From assembly GCA_945883615.1 (NCBI GenBank), contig CAMCYB010000023.1, positions 1-28,865 on the forward strand: a stretch of DNA of 28,865 nt, written 5' to 3'. Shown here piece after piece: positions 7,496-16,227 of this stretch. The notes beneath the pieces were generated by a model. The model was given only the letters and a program-made list of their open reading frames with translations, ran no database searches and was not told the DNA's origin. Position numbers and translations under genes: made by a program. The stretch is from Bordetella parapertussis (GTDB taxonomy: Bacteria > Pseudomonadota > Gammaproteobacteria > Burkholderiales > Burkholderiaceae_B). How positions within the stretch are numbered: the stretch's first letter is position 1; each line of letters opens with the position of its first letter.

Positions 7496-8287
7496 ATGCC
7501 AAGCAACTTTATACAACATCAACATGTCACCATTTGGTATCTTGATCCCGCACGCATCACAGCAACGAAATCGATTGAAACCTTAAAAACTTGGCTCTCT
7601 AATATTGAAACTGAACGCATGAAGCGATTTCATCATGCTAAACACCAGCATGCATTTTTAATCAGTCATGCCCTTAAACGGGCGGCGCTTGCCCACGTTT
7701 TAGGACTAGAACCCAATGAACTTGAATTTGGCATAGGCTCACAGGGCCGACCTTTTATAATGGGTAAGGCACAACATAACTTGCAATTTAATCTTAGTCA
7801 CACGGATGGTTTGGTGGCACTGGCTGTTAGTTTGGACGCTTATGTTGGTCTTGATGTTGAAAGTCTCACGCGTAAAATTCCTGAAACCGCTTTTGCTGCA
7901 AGATTTTTTACCCCACCAGAACATGACGACATTTTGGTTCATGAACAAACCCCAAACAGTCACCGCCTGCTCGAGTATTGGACCTTAAAAGAGGCTTATA
8001 TCAAGGCCGAGGGGTTGGGTATTTCAATTGGGCTTGACACGTTTTATTTTGATTTGAGTCAAACCCACCCACACATTAAATATACCTCTGAAGCGCGACC
8101 CCCAAGCCACCCATGGCAATTTATACAGATTAAACCCACACCACACCACCTCATGGCGCTCGCTTGGGCGCCGATAGCAAAGCAAGACGAACCCGCCTTA
8201 CAACACGATAAGTCACGGTCACAAGAGCCAGCCAATTCGCTCAACTGCGACATTAAAGAGGCTGATAGCTTGTTGAACATTCACTGA
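7496..8287 (+). CDS. 4'-phosphopantetheinyl transferase, Sfp/AcpT superfamily
   Basis: This 263-residue enzyme transfers phosphopantetheine from CoA to a serine of carrier proteins. Motifs in order: G-R-P-F-I (84-88), F-N-L-S-H-T-D-G (98-105), V-G-L-D-V-E (117-122, metal ligands D120 and E122), F-F-T-P-P-E (137-142) and E-Y-W-T-L-K-E-A-Y-I-K (160-170, with K165, E166, K170). The length and tandem half layout are those of the Sfp class, not of trimeric AcpS. The C-terminal 30 residues are hydrophilic and not part of the domain. No polyketide or peptide synthetase is nearby, so the target carrier may be encoded elsewhere. It is divergent from the DUF442 gene, with 82 bp between them. Confidence 0.92.
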   Translation: MPSNFIQHQHVTIWYLDPARITATKSIETLKTWLSNIETERMKRFHHAKHQHAFLISHALKRAALAHVLGLEPNELEFGIGSQGRPFIMGKAQHNLQFNLSHTDGLVALAVSLDAYVGLDVESLTRKIPETAFAARFFTPPEHDDILVHEQTPNSHRLLEYWTLKEAYIKAEGLGISIGLDTFYFDLSQTHPHIKYTSEARPPSHPWQFIQIKPTPHHLMALAWAPIAKQDEPALQHDKSRSQEPANSLNCDIKEADSLLNIH

Positions 8288-8314
8288 AGTGCAAGGCAAA
8301 CCCCAACGTTTTGC

Positions 8315-9235
8315 TTAGAACCGATGCGAAAGATTTAAGCCTAAAGCCACGCCAGTACTGTAGTTATCACTCAGTGTTAGGTTGCCATCTGCAGATGTGG
8401 CTTTTACTTGACCACCGGTCATTGCCGCTAAGTAAAAATCAAGACTGGTTTTTTGAGTAAACGAATACGATGCCCGCGCAAAAATAGGAATATGGGTGTT
8501 TTGCCCGACACCACCTGCAAAAGAACCTGAGTTGTTCAAACGAAAACGATCTTGGCGATATGAACCGCCTAAGCCAAACTTCCAAGCCTGGTTAAGCTCG
8601 TAAGTCAACTCTAAGCCAGCGCCACCCGCTGGGCCAGCGGTTAAAGGGTTCGCTAGAGAAAGTTTGGGCGTGATCTTCCAGTTAACGACTAGAAACGGGA
8701 AAGTCTTGGTTTCACCAAACTCACTAAATACACCTGCACCCAAGCCCAAGGTCAGCACTGGCGAAAATGTTTGTGCGGCGGTTACCACGCCACCATAAAC
8801 GGCAGAACCTGCTGTGCCGACACCGTCTTCGCCACGCCACTGCACAATTGGCATTAAGCCTAAGCGAAAATTAGCATTGGGGTTGTAACCCAAATTTAAA
8901 CCGAGTTGTGTGTTGTTGATACCCTGCCAAGGCGCGGCACCACCAAAAGCGCGCGCCTCACCCCAAGACCAACCTTGGTGGCTATAACCGACTGAAACAC
9001 CGCCAGAAAACTCCGTATTGAACTGCCGCAACACGTTAAGACGGGCACCCGCATCATACCAATTGAAATTACCGCCCTGATCAAGATTGGTAGAAAGCTG
9101 CGTGACGCCGGTCACAGAACCTGAAACCACCTGAGAACCAACAGGTAGCATTTGGCTCAACGCAGCAGGCGTTGCGAGCAAACCACCCAAACACAAGGCA
9201 ACAAAACTAAGCGCGCTGAGGGTTGTTCGGTGCAT
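8315..9235 (-). CDS. Outer-membrane beta-barrel protein, DUF6268-like
   Basis: A 306-residue precursor with a classical signal peptide (likely cleavage after A-A-L-S-Q region, near residue 28) and alternating amphipathic strands rich in G, Y, N and aromatic residues. It ends L-N-L-S-H-R-F, the terminal phenylalanine typical of proteins assembled by the BAM complex. It resembles the DUF6268 group of uncharacterised barrels, but I am not sure of the family. The ATG at 9235 starts the signal peptide directly; the in-frame ATG at 9271 would add 12 residues and has no ribosome site. Transport role unknown. It converges with the phosphopantetheinyl transferase gene. Confidence 0.75.
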   Translation of the reverse strand: MHRTTLSALSFVALCLGGLLATPAALSQMLPVGSQVVSGSVTGVTQLSTNLDQGGNFNWYDAGARLNVLRQFNTEFSGGVSVGYSHQGWSWGEARAFGGAAPWQGINNTQLGLNLGYNPNANFRLGLMPIVQWRGEDGVGTAGSAVYGGVVTAAQTFSPVLTLGLGAGVFSEFGETKTFPFLVVNWKITPKLSLANPLTAGPAGGAGLELTYELNQAWKFGLGGSYRQDRFRLNNSGSFAGGVGQNTHIPIFARASYSFTQKTSLDFYLAAMTGGQVKATSADGNLTLSDNYSTGVALGLNLSHRF

Positions 9236-9442
9236 GGCATCGCTCTTAAAAAATAAAATTCTAAAGGTCATGTTATGTGATCAAAACCAAATCGTTCATA
9301 ATTCATAGTTAATGTGAAGGTTAACTGAGTTATTGATATTGTTCTATGTGAAGATTTATTGTTTTTTTTAGTTTTTTTTTAATTTGTTTGGCATTCTTAA
9401 CCTTAATAAAATAATTGAGTTGAACCATCATCTGAGATTTTG

Positions 9443-10351
9443 ATGCACGCTTTTTATGCCGATCATTTCGTTTTACCCTTGCCAACCGGTCATCGCTTTC
9501 CAATGGCCAAATACAGTTTGTTGCGCGAAGCCGTTGCACAGATGCCGACGGTTGAACTTCTCGAGGCGCCTGCAGCCACCGATCGACAAATATTGTTAGC
9601 CCACGATGTCGCGTATGTTCAAAGTGTCGTCAACGGCACGCTTACATCGCAGCAACAACGCGAAATTGGTTTCCCCTGGACTTTGGCTATGGTTGAGCGT
9701 TCGCGGCGATCTGTTGGCGCGACTATTGCAGCCTGCAAAGCAGCGTTAAATGATGGGGTCAGCGTAAATTTAGCGGGGGGCACACATCATGCTTATCGCT
9801 TTAAAGGCAGTGGTTTCTGTGTTTTTAATGATGCAGCCATTGCTGCTCGGGTCATGCAGAGGCAGCATACTGCTGCATTAAAGGTTGCGATTGTTGATCT
9901 TGATGTTCATCAAGGCAACGGTACAGCATCAGTCTTAGCGCTAGACGACTCTATATTTACCTTTTCAATGCATGGTGAGCATAACTTTCCGTTTCGTAAA
10001 GAGCCCAGTGATTTAGATATCGGTTTACCTGACGGTACAACTGATCAAGCATATTTGACCGCGCTTGATCGTGGGTTAGACGAGTTAAGTCACCGCTTTA
10101 AACCTGACTTTATCATTTACTTGGCTGGTGCTGACGCACATGAAGGTGATCGCTTGGGGCGCTTAAAAATCTCGCAACAGGGCATGCTGACACGTGATGA
10201 AAAGGTATTCGAATTTGCGCGACAATGCCAAATTGGGGTGGCCGTTGCGATGGCGGGTGGGTATGGTTATGATATTAACCAAACCGTCGCTGTACATGCC
10301 CAAACAGTCGCGGCCGCTGCACGTTTTGCGCAAGTTCATTATGCTGAATGA
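9443..10351 (+). CDS. Histone deacetylase family (zinc-dependent amidohydrolase)
   Basis: This 302-residue member of the arginase/deacetylase fold belongs to the bacterial acetylpolyamine amidohydrolase / HDAC-like group and would remove acyl groups from small amines or lysines in the cytoplasm. Key residues are all present: the catalytic pair H115-H116 in G-G-T-H-H-A, zinc ligands D154 and H156 in V-D-L-D-V-H and D231 in G-A-D-A-H, and the transition-state tyrosine Y274 in G-G-Y-G-Y. The ATG at 9443 is preferred over the TTG just before it; GAG lies about 8 nt upstream. Its stop overlaps the start of the next gene by 11 nt, so the two are probably coupled. Confidence 0.92.
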   Translation: MHAFYADHFVLPLPTGHRFPMAKYSLLREAVAQMPTVELLEAPAATDRQILLAHDVAYVQSVVNGTLTSQQQREIGFPWTLAMVERSRRSVGATIAACKAALNDGVSVNLAGGTHHAYRFKGSGFCVFNDAAIAARVMQRQHTAALKVAIVDLDVHQGNGTASVLALDDSIFTFSMHGEHNFPFRKEPSDLDIGLPDGTTDQAYLTALDRGLDELSHRFKPDFIIYLAGADAHEGDRLGRLKISQQGMLTRDEKVFEFARQCQIGVAVAMAGGYGYDINQTVAVHAQTVAAAARFAQVHYAE

Positions 10352-11237
10352 TTCCGTTCGCACCCTCATTGCACAGCGCATTCGTTTGATGACGGGGTCA
10401 ACCAAACCACCCACCATATTTTTAGAACCTGCTGGCGATGCTGGGCTTTTAGGGCCTACCTCAGTTACCTGGTTGGTTCATGCACACTTTGTTTCAATGC
10501 TGGTGGGTGGCCTGTCATCGTTGCTGATTCAGGCTCTTCACCCAGGTGCTTTAGCGGGCGTGTGGGACCATTCAAGCTTCCGTACCAATCTCAAAGCACG
10601 CTTGGGTCGAACAGCGTATTTTATTGCTGCAACCACCTACGGCGGAACTGACATGGCACTTGAAGCCATTGCTAAGGTTAATCAGGTTCATGAGCATATT
10701 AAGGGTGTGAGGCCTGACGGTACACCCTACAGCGCGCGTGACCCTCATTTATTAAAGTGGGTACATTTAGGCGAGACAATCAGTTTTTTAAATGCCTATT
10801 GCACGCATGGTGATAACCAACTTTCGCAATCAGCACGTAATCAGTACTTTTTAGAAATGATGGTCGTCAGTGAACGCTTAGGTGCAACACATTTGCCCGA
10901 CTCACAAGCCACAGCGTTGGCCATGCTCAAATCGTATGAGCCTGAGTTGAAATTTGACCACCGTGCAAAAGAAATTGTGCAATTAATTGACAACTTTCCA
11001 GCTGATTTACAAGATCGTATTTTTGTAAAATTAATTATTCAAGCGGCCTACCATGCTTTGCCAGATTGGGTCTTGGCTATCATGCAGCGTGCACCGGCAC
11101 CATTGTGGCAAAAAAAATTAACGCATCGATCGTTGGCAGTTTTATCAAGCCCAATTGACTGGGCATTAAAAACTGAAGGGGTTGCTGCCCATGCCAGACG
11201 CCGCATGCACAATACAAATGAGATCATTAGTAAATAA
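10341..11237 (+). CDS. MpaB-like oxygenase / DUF2236 protein
   Basis: This 298-residue protein has the features of the DUF2236 family, which includes latex-clearing protein Lcp (a haem-b dioxygenase) and fungal MpaB. The family core is seen as L-I-Q-A-L-H-P-G-A-L-A-G-V near residues 62-74 (H67 is a candidate haem ligand), followed by Y-S-A-R-D-P-H-L-L-K-W-V-H at 130-142 (second conserved histidine H142). Substrate unknown. The ATG at 10341 lies inside the HDAC gene, whose stop is at 10349-10351. A weak AATGCGC/GCGCATT stem (11238-11273) after the stop could help terminate it, but no T-run follows. Confidence 0.85.
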   Translation: MLNDSVRTLIAQRIRLMTGSTKPPTIFLEPAGDAGLLGPTSVTWLVHAHFVSMLVGGLSSLLIQALHPGALAGVWDHSSFRTNLKARLGRTAYFIAATTYGGTDMALEAIAKVNQVHEHIKGVRPDGTPYSARDPHLLKWVHLGETISFLNAYCTHGDNQLSQSARNQYFLEMMVVSERLGATHLPDSQATALAMLKSYEPELKFDHRAKEIVQLIDNFPADLQDRIFVKLIIQAAYHALPDWVLAIMQRAPAPLWQKKLTHRSLAVLSSPIDWALKTEGVAAHARRRMHNTNEIISK

Positions 11238-11295
11238 AATGCGCCCAATCTAGTTAAATAGAATGAGCGCATTACCACCACCCTAGCAAGTGTCT

Positions 11296-12096
11296 TTAAA
11301 AGCCTTTAGCAACCGAAACCAGCATACCGACTCGACCCGCGTTGTAGCCTTGTGACGTTGCAAACCAGTTATCTGCGGAAGCCCCAACCACTGACACCCC
11401 AAAGACCCAACCACTGATGTCTTTCGTCACGCCGGCTTTGTAATCAAAATAGCCACCAATATTTGAACCATTAATATTGGTTGCATTATTAAGTGTTTGA
11501 TAACCTGCATGTAAGCCAATGCCCCAACCATCACCTAAGTCATAAGCGGCATTACCATCAAAATACCAGTTGCCTTCAGAGTCAGCACCACCAAAAAAGT
11601 TTGTGGGCGAGTAATACGCTTTAATTGAGTAATTATCGTAGCCCAAACCTAAATAAAGTTCGGTTGTTGAAGGTGAAACCTCAACTGAGGCACCGGGGTA
11701 AGTGTATTGAATAACACCTGCATCAAGCGTGATTCCGTTACCCACAGCACCCTTCCAACCACCGTAAAAATCCATCTCTAATGACGCGCCATTAACCCAG
11801 TCTACGTTTGAGTTCCAGTTGCCCAAATAAAATCCTGATGAATGCGATAAGTCGATACCAACTTGGGCAGCAGGCATAAAGTTGGTTTGTGTGTAGCCCC
11901 TAAAACGGTAATCGTTAATTACCGTTACGGTGCCAGTGAGCGAAAAACCATTACCTAAATCTGTGCCATTACCCGATTCAACAACTTGTGCGCCCGCTTC
12001 ATTTTCTTTTATTGCGTCTGCAGCATGTGCGATCTGCATGCCAACAATAAGTAATGGCGCGCTTAATAATGAAGCAAACAAACGATTTTTTTTCAT
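11296..12096 (-). CDS. TorF-family putative porin
   Basis: This 266-residue outer-membrane protein has a signal peptide ending around A-H-A-A-D and the N-terminal signature of the TorF family (TIGR02001): D-Y-R-F-R-G-Y-T-Q-T, then a P-A-A-Q-V-G-I-D segment and S-S-G-F-Y-L-G-N-W-N-S-N-V. Strongly alternating strands and a terminal phenylalanine fit a beta barrel. TorF proteins are putative porins whose cargo is unknown. The ATG at 12096 has GGAAG about 7-8 nt upstream. It converges with the MpaB-like gene and diverges from the BMP transporter operon across a 407-bp gap. Confidence 0.88.
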   Translation of the reverse strand: MKKNRLFASLLSAPLLIVGMQIAHAADAIKENEAGAQVVESGNGTDLGNGFSLTGTVTVINDYRFRGYTQTNFMPAAQVGIDLSHSSGFYLGNWNSNVDWVNGASLEMDFYGGWKGAVGNGITLDAGVIQYTYPGASVEVSPSTTELYLGLGYDNYSIKAYYSPTNFFGGADSEGNWYFDGNAAYDLGDGWGIGLHAGYQTLNNATNINGSNIGGYFDYKAGVTKDISGWVFGVSVVGASADNWFATSQGYNAGRVGMLVSVAKGF

Positions 12097-12197
12097 GATG
12101 TCTTCCAAGAGGTTGTTATCAATACAATGGTCAAAAGAATGCTGTTTAAAACAGCTATTTAAGTAATCAATACTTACTTAGCATTAATCGTGCCAAT

Positions 12198-12218
12198 ATT
12201 GAGCTTGTATTGAGCTTG
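12198..12218. repeat. Direct repeat ATTGAGCTTG x2
   Basis: Two exact copies of ATTGAGCTTG start 11 bp apart, about one helical turn, in the divergent promoter region. The spacing is typical of a tandem regulator site, but no regulator is identified. Confidence 0.6.
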
Positions 12219-12323
12219 AAAAAATTAACCCATTGATTTAAATATCTATTTCTATTTTTCTTGAACAATCTTTAGATGCTTTCTAAAAGATTTATGTTCT
12301 TTTTTGGGTGCTGATCTTGAGCC

Positions 12324-12337
12324 GCGTTGTGCAACGC
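12324..12337. promoter_or_regulatory. Candidate operator palindrome GCGTTG-TG-CAACGC
   Basis: A perfect 14-bp inverted repeat with a 2-bp centre lies about 165 bp before the ATPase start. Its symmetry and GC content in an AT-rich setting suggest a dimeric repressor site for the BMP operon or for the TorF-like gene. Whether it works as DNA or RNA is not known. Confidence 0.4.
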
Positions 12338-12383
12338 ACCAACATAGTGAAAAAATGAGTCACACGCCCCATTTTGTTACTGA

Positions 12384-12432
12384 ATGAGTTTGCCGTTATG
12401 GCACATGGCAGATACCCATGTGGCAAACTCAT
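12384..12432 (+). promoter_or_regulatory. Long leader hairpin upstream of the BMP transporter operon
   Basis: ATGAGTTTGCC (12384-12394) pairs perfectly with GGCAAACTCAT (12422-12432). Inside, CACATGG (12402-12408) can pair with CCATGTG (12416-12422), leaving a 7-nt bulge on the 5' side. It ends 71 nt before the ATG. No T-run follows, so it is not a terminator. It may be a cis-acting RNA element or an operator. I do not recognise a known purine riboswitch core in it. Confidence 0.55.
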
Positions 12433-12503
12433 GACGCACACACCTTCAACCTATAAAATACCGTTTGTGCACAACATATCAACTTAAACCTTCCGGAAAC
12501 TCG

Positions 12504-14054
12504 ATGACTACCATGGCTTCGTTACCGAGCCCTTTGCTTGAACTCAAGGGAATGCGCAAGGTCTATCAAAAAATAGTGGCCAATGATCACATTGATCTGT
12601 GTGTGTTGACAGGCGAGATTCATGCTGTGCTGGGTGAAAACGGGGCTGGCAAATCAACCCTCATGAAAATGATTTATGGTGTCACCCAACCCACTTCAGG
12701 CACGATATGCTGGCAGGGTCATGACACCAACATATCAAGCCCTGCACAGGCTCGCAAGCTAGGTATAGGTATGGTGTTTCAGCATTTTTCTTTGTTTGAA
12801 ACATTGAATGTGGTTGAAAATGTGGCTTTAGGCCTTGATAACCCGCCCAAACTTAAACAATTGGCGCAAGAAATTACTGACATTTCTATTCGCTACGATT
12901 TACCTATTGACCCATTTCGATCTGTTCACACATTATCTGTGGGCGAAATGCAGCGCGTTGAAATTATTCGTTGCCTATTACAAAAACCAAAACTGCTCAT
13001 CTTAGACGAGCCAACCTCTGTGCTTACCCCTTCTGCTGTGCGTAAACTGTTTGAAACCTTGCGACAATTGGCAAAAGAAGGCTGTAGCATCTTATACATT
13101 AGCCACAAGCTTGACGAGATTCAGGCGCTTTGCCACATCGCAACAGTTCTTCGCAACGGTCAAGTTGTGGCCAATTGTCTACCTGCTGACGAAACACCTC
13201 AGTCTATGGCGCGCATGATGATTGGCAAAGATTTAACAGCATACAAACATCAGGCCAGCACATCCGGTGAAACGCTACTTCAAATTAAAGGGATGTCATG
13301 TACATCTAAAGACCCATTTGGTATTCATCTACACAATATCGATCTAGCGGTGCGAGCAGGTGAAGTTTTAGGCATTGCCGGCATTTCAGGAAATGGGCAA
13401 AAAGAATTGCTTTATGCCATTTCGGGTGAAGCGCCCATCAACCAAAACGAGACCATTCAAATTTGTGGTGTTTCTATTGGCAAAATGAACGCCCGAGACA
13501 GGCGCCACTTGGGTTTATGTTTTGTACCGGAAGAACGTTTAGGCCGTGGTGCCGTGCCAGAGATGTCACTCGAAGACAACGCTTTAATGACGATGGTAAA
13601 ACCATCGGTTGTTCAATATGGTCTTATTCATTATGACAAAGTGAGCGCTTTTGCATCAGCCTGCATCAAAAAGTTTGATGTCAAATGCCATGGCCCCCAA
13701 TCAGAGGCTCAATCATTATCGGGTGGCAATTTGCAAAAATTCATTGTGGGTCGTGAAATCATGCAAAACCCCAAAGTCATTGTTTTGGCACAACCCACTT
13801 GGGGTGTTGATATCGGTTCAGCATTATTTATTAGACAGGCTTTACTAGAGCTAAGAAATAAAGGCGTTGCTATTTTGATAGTTTCAGAAGAAATAGACGA
13901 GCTATTTGAAATTTCAGATCGTATTGTTGTGATGGCTGATGGCAAACTCTCACCGGCCAAACTTATTCAAGACACCAACGTTGAAGAAATAGGTGTTTGG
14001 ATGAGTGGGTTATGGCCAAAAACAGACAACACAACTGCTTTAGCCGCGGCATAA
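12504..14054 (+). CDS. BMP-family ABC transporter, dual ATP-binding protein
   Basis: This 516-residue protein has two fused nucleotide-binding domains, as in sugar and nucleoside importers of the RbsA/YufO type. NBD1 has Walker A G-E-N-G-A-G-K-S-T (44-52), signature L-S-V-G-E (144-148) and Walker B L-L-I-L-D-E-P (164-170). NBD2 has the degenerate loop G-I-S-G-N-G-Q-K-E usual in this family, signature L-S-G-G-N and V-I-V-L-A-Q-P-T-W-G-V-D in place of the catalytic glutamate, so ATP is probably hydrolysed mainly at one site. The ATG at 12504 follows CCGGAAAC by about 4 nt. First gene of the four-gene importer operon. Confidence 0.92.
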   Translation: MTTMASLPSPLLELKGMRKVYQKIVANDHIDLCVLTGEIHAVLGENGAGKSTLMKMIYGVTQPTSGTICWQGHDTNISSPAQARKLGIGMVFQHFSLFETLNVVENVALGLDNPPKLKQLAQEITDISIRYDLPIDPFRSVHTLSVGEMQRVEIIRCLLQKPKLLILDEPTSVLTPSAVRKLFETLRQLAKEGCSILYISHKLDEIQALCHIATVLRNGQVVANCLPADETPQSMARMMIGKDLTAYKHQASTSGETLLQIKGMSCTSKDPFGIHLHNIDLAVRAGEVLGIAGISGNGQKELLYAISGEAPINQNETIQICGVSIGKMNARDRRHLGLCFVPEERLGRGAVPEMSLEDNALMTMVKPSVVQYGLIHYDKVSAFASACIKKFDVKCHGPQSEAQSLSGGNLQKFIVGREIMQNPKVIVLAQPTWGVDIGSALFIRQALLELRNKGVAILIVSEEIDELFEISDRIVVMADGKLSPAKLIQDTNVEEIGVWMSGLWPKTDNTTALAAA

Positions 14055-14077
14055 AGTGCTTATATTGGAACATGCAT

Positions 14078-15160
14078 ATGCTGCTTAAGTTTGAAAAACG
14101 CCCTGAAGCATCAGCGCTCATGCGCTACGTTTCACCGCTACTGTCAATCGTCCTAACCTTAGCGTGCGGTTTTGTTTTATTTGGCTTATTAGGTAAAGAC
14201 CCCATTAAAGCGTTTGAAATTTTTTTTATTAATCCTCTTAAAACCAGCTATGGCATTTCAGAACTATTCCTCAAGGCCACGCCTTTAATTTTAATTGCGA
14301 CGGGCCTGAGCATTGGTTTTCGAGCCAATGTTTGGAATATTGGTGCCGAAGGTCAATTTATATTGGGCGCCATTGCAGCCACCGGTGTAGCCATACACTT
14401 TGACTATCACCCCAAAATGTTATTACTCACTGAAATGGCTATTGCAGGCATGCTTGGGGGCATGTTGTGGGCAGGCATCACCGCTTATTTGCGTACGCGC
14501 TTCAACACCAATGAAATTCTTGTTTCGCTCATGCTCGTTTATGTTGCCCAGTATTTGGCCGAATGGTTTGTACAGGGCCCCTGGAAAGACCCTGAGGGCT
14601 TTGGTTTTCCTCAAACAGTGTTATTTTCAGAGACGGCCTTACTGCCCACGTTGTTTGAGGGGTTGCGTGTCAACTTGAGTCTACTTGCCACTTTGTTTTT
14701 ATTAGTTGTGGCTTACTTTTTTATTTTTAAGAGCTTTATCGGTTTTAAAATGCTAGTCTCAGGCTATGCAAAAGCGGCTGCCCGCTATGCTGGCTTTTCA
14801 ATTAACAGCTCTATATGGTTAGGTTTACTGGTTGGCGGTGCGCTGGCCGGTCTCGCAGGTATGACAGACGTTTCAGGGCCGGCTGGTCAATTAACCGCCC
14901 ACATTTCAAATGGCTATGGGTTTGCAGCGATTATTGTGGCTTATGTTGGCAGACTTCACCCAGTCGGTATCTTTTTTTCGGGCTTACTTATGGCGCTACT
15001 GTATTTGGGTGGCGAGCAAGCCCAACATTATTTAAATTTACCCTCTTCAATCGGGCGAGTGTTTCAAGGCATGTTGCTATTCTTTTTGCTCGGTTTAGAT
15101 ATATTGGTGCAATATCGTATTCGTTATATCGGCCTAACAAAAAAAACAGGCCTAATGTAA
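14078..15160 (+). CDS. BMP-family ABC transporter permease 1
   Basis: This 360-residue inner-membrane permease of the BPD_transp_2 type has a long N-terminal part and about 8-10 helices. The family motif N-I-G-A-E-G-Q-F (near residue 87) is present. Its signature is the same as that of simple-sugar/nucleoside importer permeases (YufP type). The ATG at 14078 is preferred over the one at 14072 because GGAA (14067-14070) then has a normal 7-nt spacing. It starts 23 bp after the ATPase gene and ends overlapping the next start (TAATG). Confidence 0.92.
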   Translation: MLLKFEKRPEASALMRYVSPLLSIVLTLACGFVLFGLLGKDPIKAFEIFFINPLKTSYGISELFLKATPLILIATGLSIGFRANVWNIGAEGQFILGAIAATGVAIHFDYHPKMLLLTEMAIAGMLGGMLWAGITAYLRTRFNTNEILVSLMLVYVAQYLAEWFVQGPWKDPEGFGFPQTVLFSETALLPTLFEGLRVNLSLLATLFLLVVAYFFIFKSFIGFKMLVSGYAKAAARYAGFSINSSIWLGLLVGGALAGLAGMTDVSGPAGQLTAHISNGYGFAAIIVAYVGRLHPVGIFFSGLLMALLYLGGEQAQHYLNLPSSIGRVFQGMLLFFLLGLDILVQYRIRYIGLTKKTGLM

Positions 15161-16092
15161 TGGACCCTCAAATTCTCACATCAATTTTACATGCCACCAT
15201 TATTGCTGGCACACCCCTCATTATTGTTGCGCTGGGCCAGCTCGTGACAGAAAAGGCTGGGGTATTGAATTTAGGGGCCGAAGGCATGATGGCCATGGGT
15301 GCTATTGCCGGCTTTGCCGTCACTTTTCATACTGGCAACCCATGGTTAGGGTCTGTTGCTGCGATGTGTGCAGGTGCGATATTTTCTTTGATTTTTGCTT
15401 TTTTAAGTATTACGTTACTGGCTAATCAAGTCGCAACGGGTCTAGCCTTAGCCATCTTTGGGGTGGGGCTGTCAGCTTTTATCGGAAAGCCCTACGAATC
15501 TGAAACCCTCTCTGTCGTAGCCCCCCTGCGAATACCTTTTATATCTGACATTCCCATCATTGGCGAGGCTCTTTATAACCAGCAATTTATTGTGTATGTC
15601 TCGTGGGCTTTATTTTGGGGAATTTTATGGTTTTTATACAAAACACGCCAAGGCTTAGTGTTAAGAGCAATCGGTGAATCGCCTACTGTGGCCCATGCTA
15701 TTGGGTATCCGGTTTTAAAGTATCGCTACTTTGCAGTCTTGTTTGGCGGCGCCATGGCAGGTCTAGGCGGTGCATTCATGTCAATCTTTCATACCCCCTT
15801 GTGGTCTGAAGGCATGATTGCCGGCAAAGGCTGGATAGCAATCGCATTGGTTGTTTTTGCGACTTGGCGCCCTTTCAGAGTGATGGTGGGCGCGTATTTA
15901 TTTGGCGGCGTCATGATTGCACAACTGTTTCTTCAAGGCTCTGGCCTCAAAATTGACTTGCCCTCTCAATTGCTTTCAGCACTACCGTATTTAGCGACCA
16001 TAATCGTTCTGGTTATGATCTCTAGAAACCCCTTATCAATTCGACTGCACTCACCTGCATCGTTAGGTAAACCGTATCGCCCTGACGCATAA
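15160..16092 (+). CDS. BMP-family ABC transporter permease 2
   Basis: This 310-residue inner-membrane protein is the second permease of the importer, with the shorter YufQ-type layout and the matching motif V-L-N-L-G-A-E-G-M-M (near 34-43). Some 8-9 hydrophobic helices are visible. ATG at 15160 shares its A with the previous stop (TAATG), a clear sign of translational coupling. The two permeases would form the heterodimeric channel driven by the dual-NBD ATPase. A 135-bp T-rich gap separates it from the binding-protein gene; no convincing terminator is seen there. Confidence 0.92.
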   Translation: MDPQILTSILHATIIAGTPLIIVALGQLVTEKAGVLNLGAEGMMAMGAIAGFAVTFHTGNPWLGSVAAMCAGAIFSLIFAFLSITLLANQVATGLALAIFGVGLSAFIGKPYESETLSVVAPLRIPFISDIPIIGEALYNQQFIVYVSWALFWGILWFLYKTRQGLVLRAIGESPTVAHAIGYPVLKYRYFAVLFGGAMAGLGGAFMSIFHTPLWSEGMIAGKGWIAIALVVFATWRPFRVMVGAYLFGGVMIAQLFLQGSGLKIDLPSQLLSALPYLATIIVLVMISRNPLSIRLHSPASLGKPYRPDA

Positions 16093-16227
16093 TGTTGTTT
16101 TATTCACTTATTTTTACTTTTTTTAGCATTATTCATTTTTTTGCTCTGAAATCCCTATTTTTAAAAACGCGTTTTTTCGTTTTGCCTCATCAGTCAATTT
16201 TTCAACCTATTTCACGGATTCATTCGT

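Larger units (their letters stand above)
12097..12503. other. 407-bp intergenic region between torF-like gene and BMP operon
   Basis: No gene is apparent here. The region is AT-rich in the TorF-proximal half and must hold divergent promoters. Three structures are visible: an 11-bp-spaced direct repeat (12198-12218), a GCGTTG-TG-CAACGC palindrome (12324-12337) and a long hairpin (12384-12432) shortly before the ATPase start. They are listed separately. Confidence 0.7.

Noticed and set aside
12384..12432. Leader hairpin as a known purine riboswitch
   Set aside because: The three-way junction and conserved core bases of that class are not apparent. Only a bulged hairpin can be seen.
13780..13810. 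Inactivating mutation in NBD2 of the BMP ATPase (Q in place of the catalytic E)
   Set aside because: Q-P-T in this position is normal for the second domain of this ATPase family, so it is not a sign of decay.
16093..16227. Terminator in the T-rich gap between permease 2 and the binding protein
   Set aside because: Only short AAAACG/CGTTTT pairing is found. The T-runs are scattered and no stable GC stem precedes one.
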